DNA from: Gemmatimonas phototrophica
Lineage (GTDB): Bacteria; Gemmatimonadota; Gemmatimonadetes; Gemmatimonadales; Gemmatimonadaceae
Length of the DNA stretch: 7,047 bases
Reading direction: 5' to 3'
NCBI GenBank assembly: GCA_945870175.1
Contig: CAMBRJ010000155.1
Span: forward strand, 1 to 7,047
Numbering within the stretch: position 1 is the stretch's first letter; each line of letters begins with the position of its first letter. Positions 6,431-7,047 of the stretch are shown here, in pieces. The translations under genes and the position numbers were made by a program. Under the pieces are notes generated by a model. That model worked only from the letters and a program-made list of their open reading frames with translations. It was not told the origin of the DNA and ran no database searches.

Positions 6431-6922
6431 ATGTCTACGGGCAATCGAGTGGCACGTGAAGGAATCTCCGCCGGCCTCATCGGAGCCACCGCCATCGCGG
6501 TCTGGTTCGCCATGCTCGACGCGGCACGCGGCGAGCTCCTCGCCACCCCGGTCATGCTAGGCAGCTCACTCGGGTCGTTGTTCCTGCAAGGCGGCACCCC
6601 CGGCAAGGCCGCTGCCTTTCTCGGCTACACGGTCTTCCACGTCGCGATTTTCTGCGTCATCGGCTACGCCTTCTCGTGGGTCGTGAACAGCGCCGAGAAA
6701 GTGCCCTCCTCATTCATCGGCTTCGTCGGCCTCTTCATCGTGTTCGAAGTGGGCTGGATCGGCTGGACGTCGGTGCTGTCGCAGGGGTTCGGTGACATTA
6801 CGTGGCTGCAGGTCTTTCTCGCCAACCTGATCGCCTCAGGTGCCATGGGAGCATACATGTGGAGACAGCACCCGACCCTGCCAGGGAGAGTCGGAGCGCA
6901 GATAGCGGGGGCGCCGGAGTGA
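6431..6922 (+). CDS. Small four-helix membrane protein, function unknown
   Basis: This is a 163-residue integral membrane protein with four hydrophobic segments at about residues 12-30, 63-85, 94-116 and 124-144. Between the first two is a Gly/Ser-rich loop (about 38-58, LGSSLGSLFLQGG). The fourth ends in MGAYMWRQHP, followed by a short hydrophilic tail. Charged or polar residues inside or at the edges of helices include Asp30, His70 and Glu106; none forms a motif I recognise. The start at 6431 is fixed by GGAGGAGG 6 nt upstream; the frame is open far to the left but that part overlaps the lipoprotein gene on the other strand and looks non-coding. The gene is divergent from the lipoprotein operon and its stop codon lies within the first partial unit of the 16-bp array. 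It is best called a hypothetical membrane protein. Confidence 0.8.
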   Translation: MSTGNRVAREGISAGLIGATAIAVWFAMLDAARGELLATPVMLGSSLGSLFLQGGTPGKAAAFLGYTVFHVAIFCVIGYAFSWVVNSAEKVPSSFIGFVGLFIVFEVGWIGWTSVLSQGFGDITWLQVFLANLIASGAMGAYMWRQHPTLPGRVGAQIAGAPE

Positions 6923-7047
6923 ACGGCGAACGGCGCTAAGAGCGAGCGGCGCTACGAGCGAGCGGCGCTACGAGCGAGCGGCGCTACGAGCGAGCGGCGC
7001 TACGAGCGAGCGGCGCTACGAGCGAGCGGCGCTAAGAGTGAACGGCG
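6918..7047. repeat. 16-bp tandem repeat array, continuing past the window
   Basis: Five identical 16-bp units (agcgagcggcgctacg) occupy 6941-7020. They are flanked by variants: 6925-6940 with three differences and 7021-7036 with one, both ending in ctaag instead of ctacg. The 11-mer agtgaacggcg occurs at 6918-6928, containing the stop codon of the membrane-protein gene, and again at 7037-7047 at the window edge. Each unit contains the interrupted palindrome AGCG-G-CGCT. The unit is not a multiple of three and no gene is evident, so it appears to be a non-coding minisatellite. Confidence 0.92.

Noticed and set aside
6918..7047. CRISPR array
   Set aside because: The 16-bp units are directly contiguous with no spacers, and no cas gene is near.

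Overview
The window is high-GC DNA with tightly packed genes. It holds four complete or near-complete reading units plus several repeat elements. The organism is probably a Gram-negative (diderm) bacterium: there is a lipoprotein with a clear lipobox, a periplasmic PBP4-type D,D-peptidase with a Sec signal peptide, and a large extracytoplasmic Ig-like/propeller protein. The base composition, the Big2-type Ig repeats and the Ala/Arg-rich low-complexity linkers would fit Gemmatimonadota, but that placement is an impression from style; no rRNA or marker gene here can prove it.

Layout. Positions 2-2530 (+) are the 3' part of a large surface or secreted protein that begins before the window. It has three Big2-like Ig domains (the first cut by the window edge), then about fourteen repeats of roughly 39 residues centred on a W/F-N-G-S-x-W motif, probably beta-propeller blades. 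The first and third Ig domains share an exact 119-bp DNA repeat. A 211-bp convergent intergenic region (2531-2741) carries three stem-loops, the middle one a large imperfect palindrome built of a 9-nt unit. Positions 2742-6183 (-) hold three genes with almost no spacing, transcribed in the order lipoprotein, NagX/HGSNAT-like membrane acyltransferase, PBP4-type D-Ala-D-Ala carboxypeptidase. The first junction is a TGATG stop/start overlap and the second has a 2-nt gap, so the three are probably co-transcribed and translationally coupled. Positions 6184-6430 are a divergent intergenic region. Positions 6431-6922 (+) encode a small four-helix membrane protein with a very strong Shine-Dalgarno sequence that could be hidden in a hairpin. 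From 6918 to the window end runs a 16-bp tandem repeat array that starts inside the last codons of that gene.

Working together. The three-gene minus-strand unit looks like an envelope module: PBP4-type enzymes trim peptidoglycan peptides in the periplasm, HGSNAT/NagX-type proteins are predicted to move acetyl groups across the membrane onto amino sugars, and the lipoprotein is of unknown function. A joint role in cell-wall amino-sugar or peptide turnover is inference from gene order only. I see no defence system, CRISPR array, transposase, tRNA or rRNA. The most unusual items are the coupled acyltransferase-peptidase unit, the possible double seven-bladed propeller, the alternative hairpins over the 6431 ribosome site, and the 16-bp array at the right edge.
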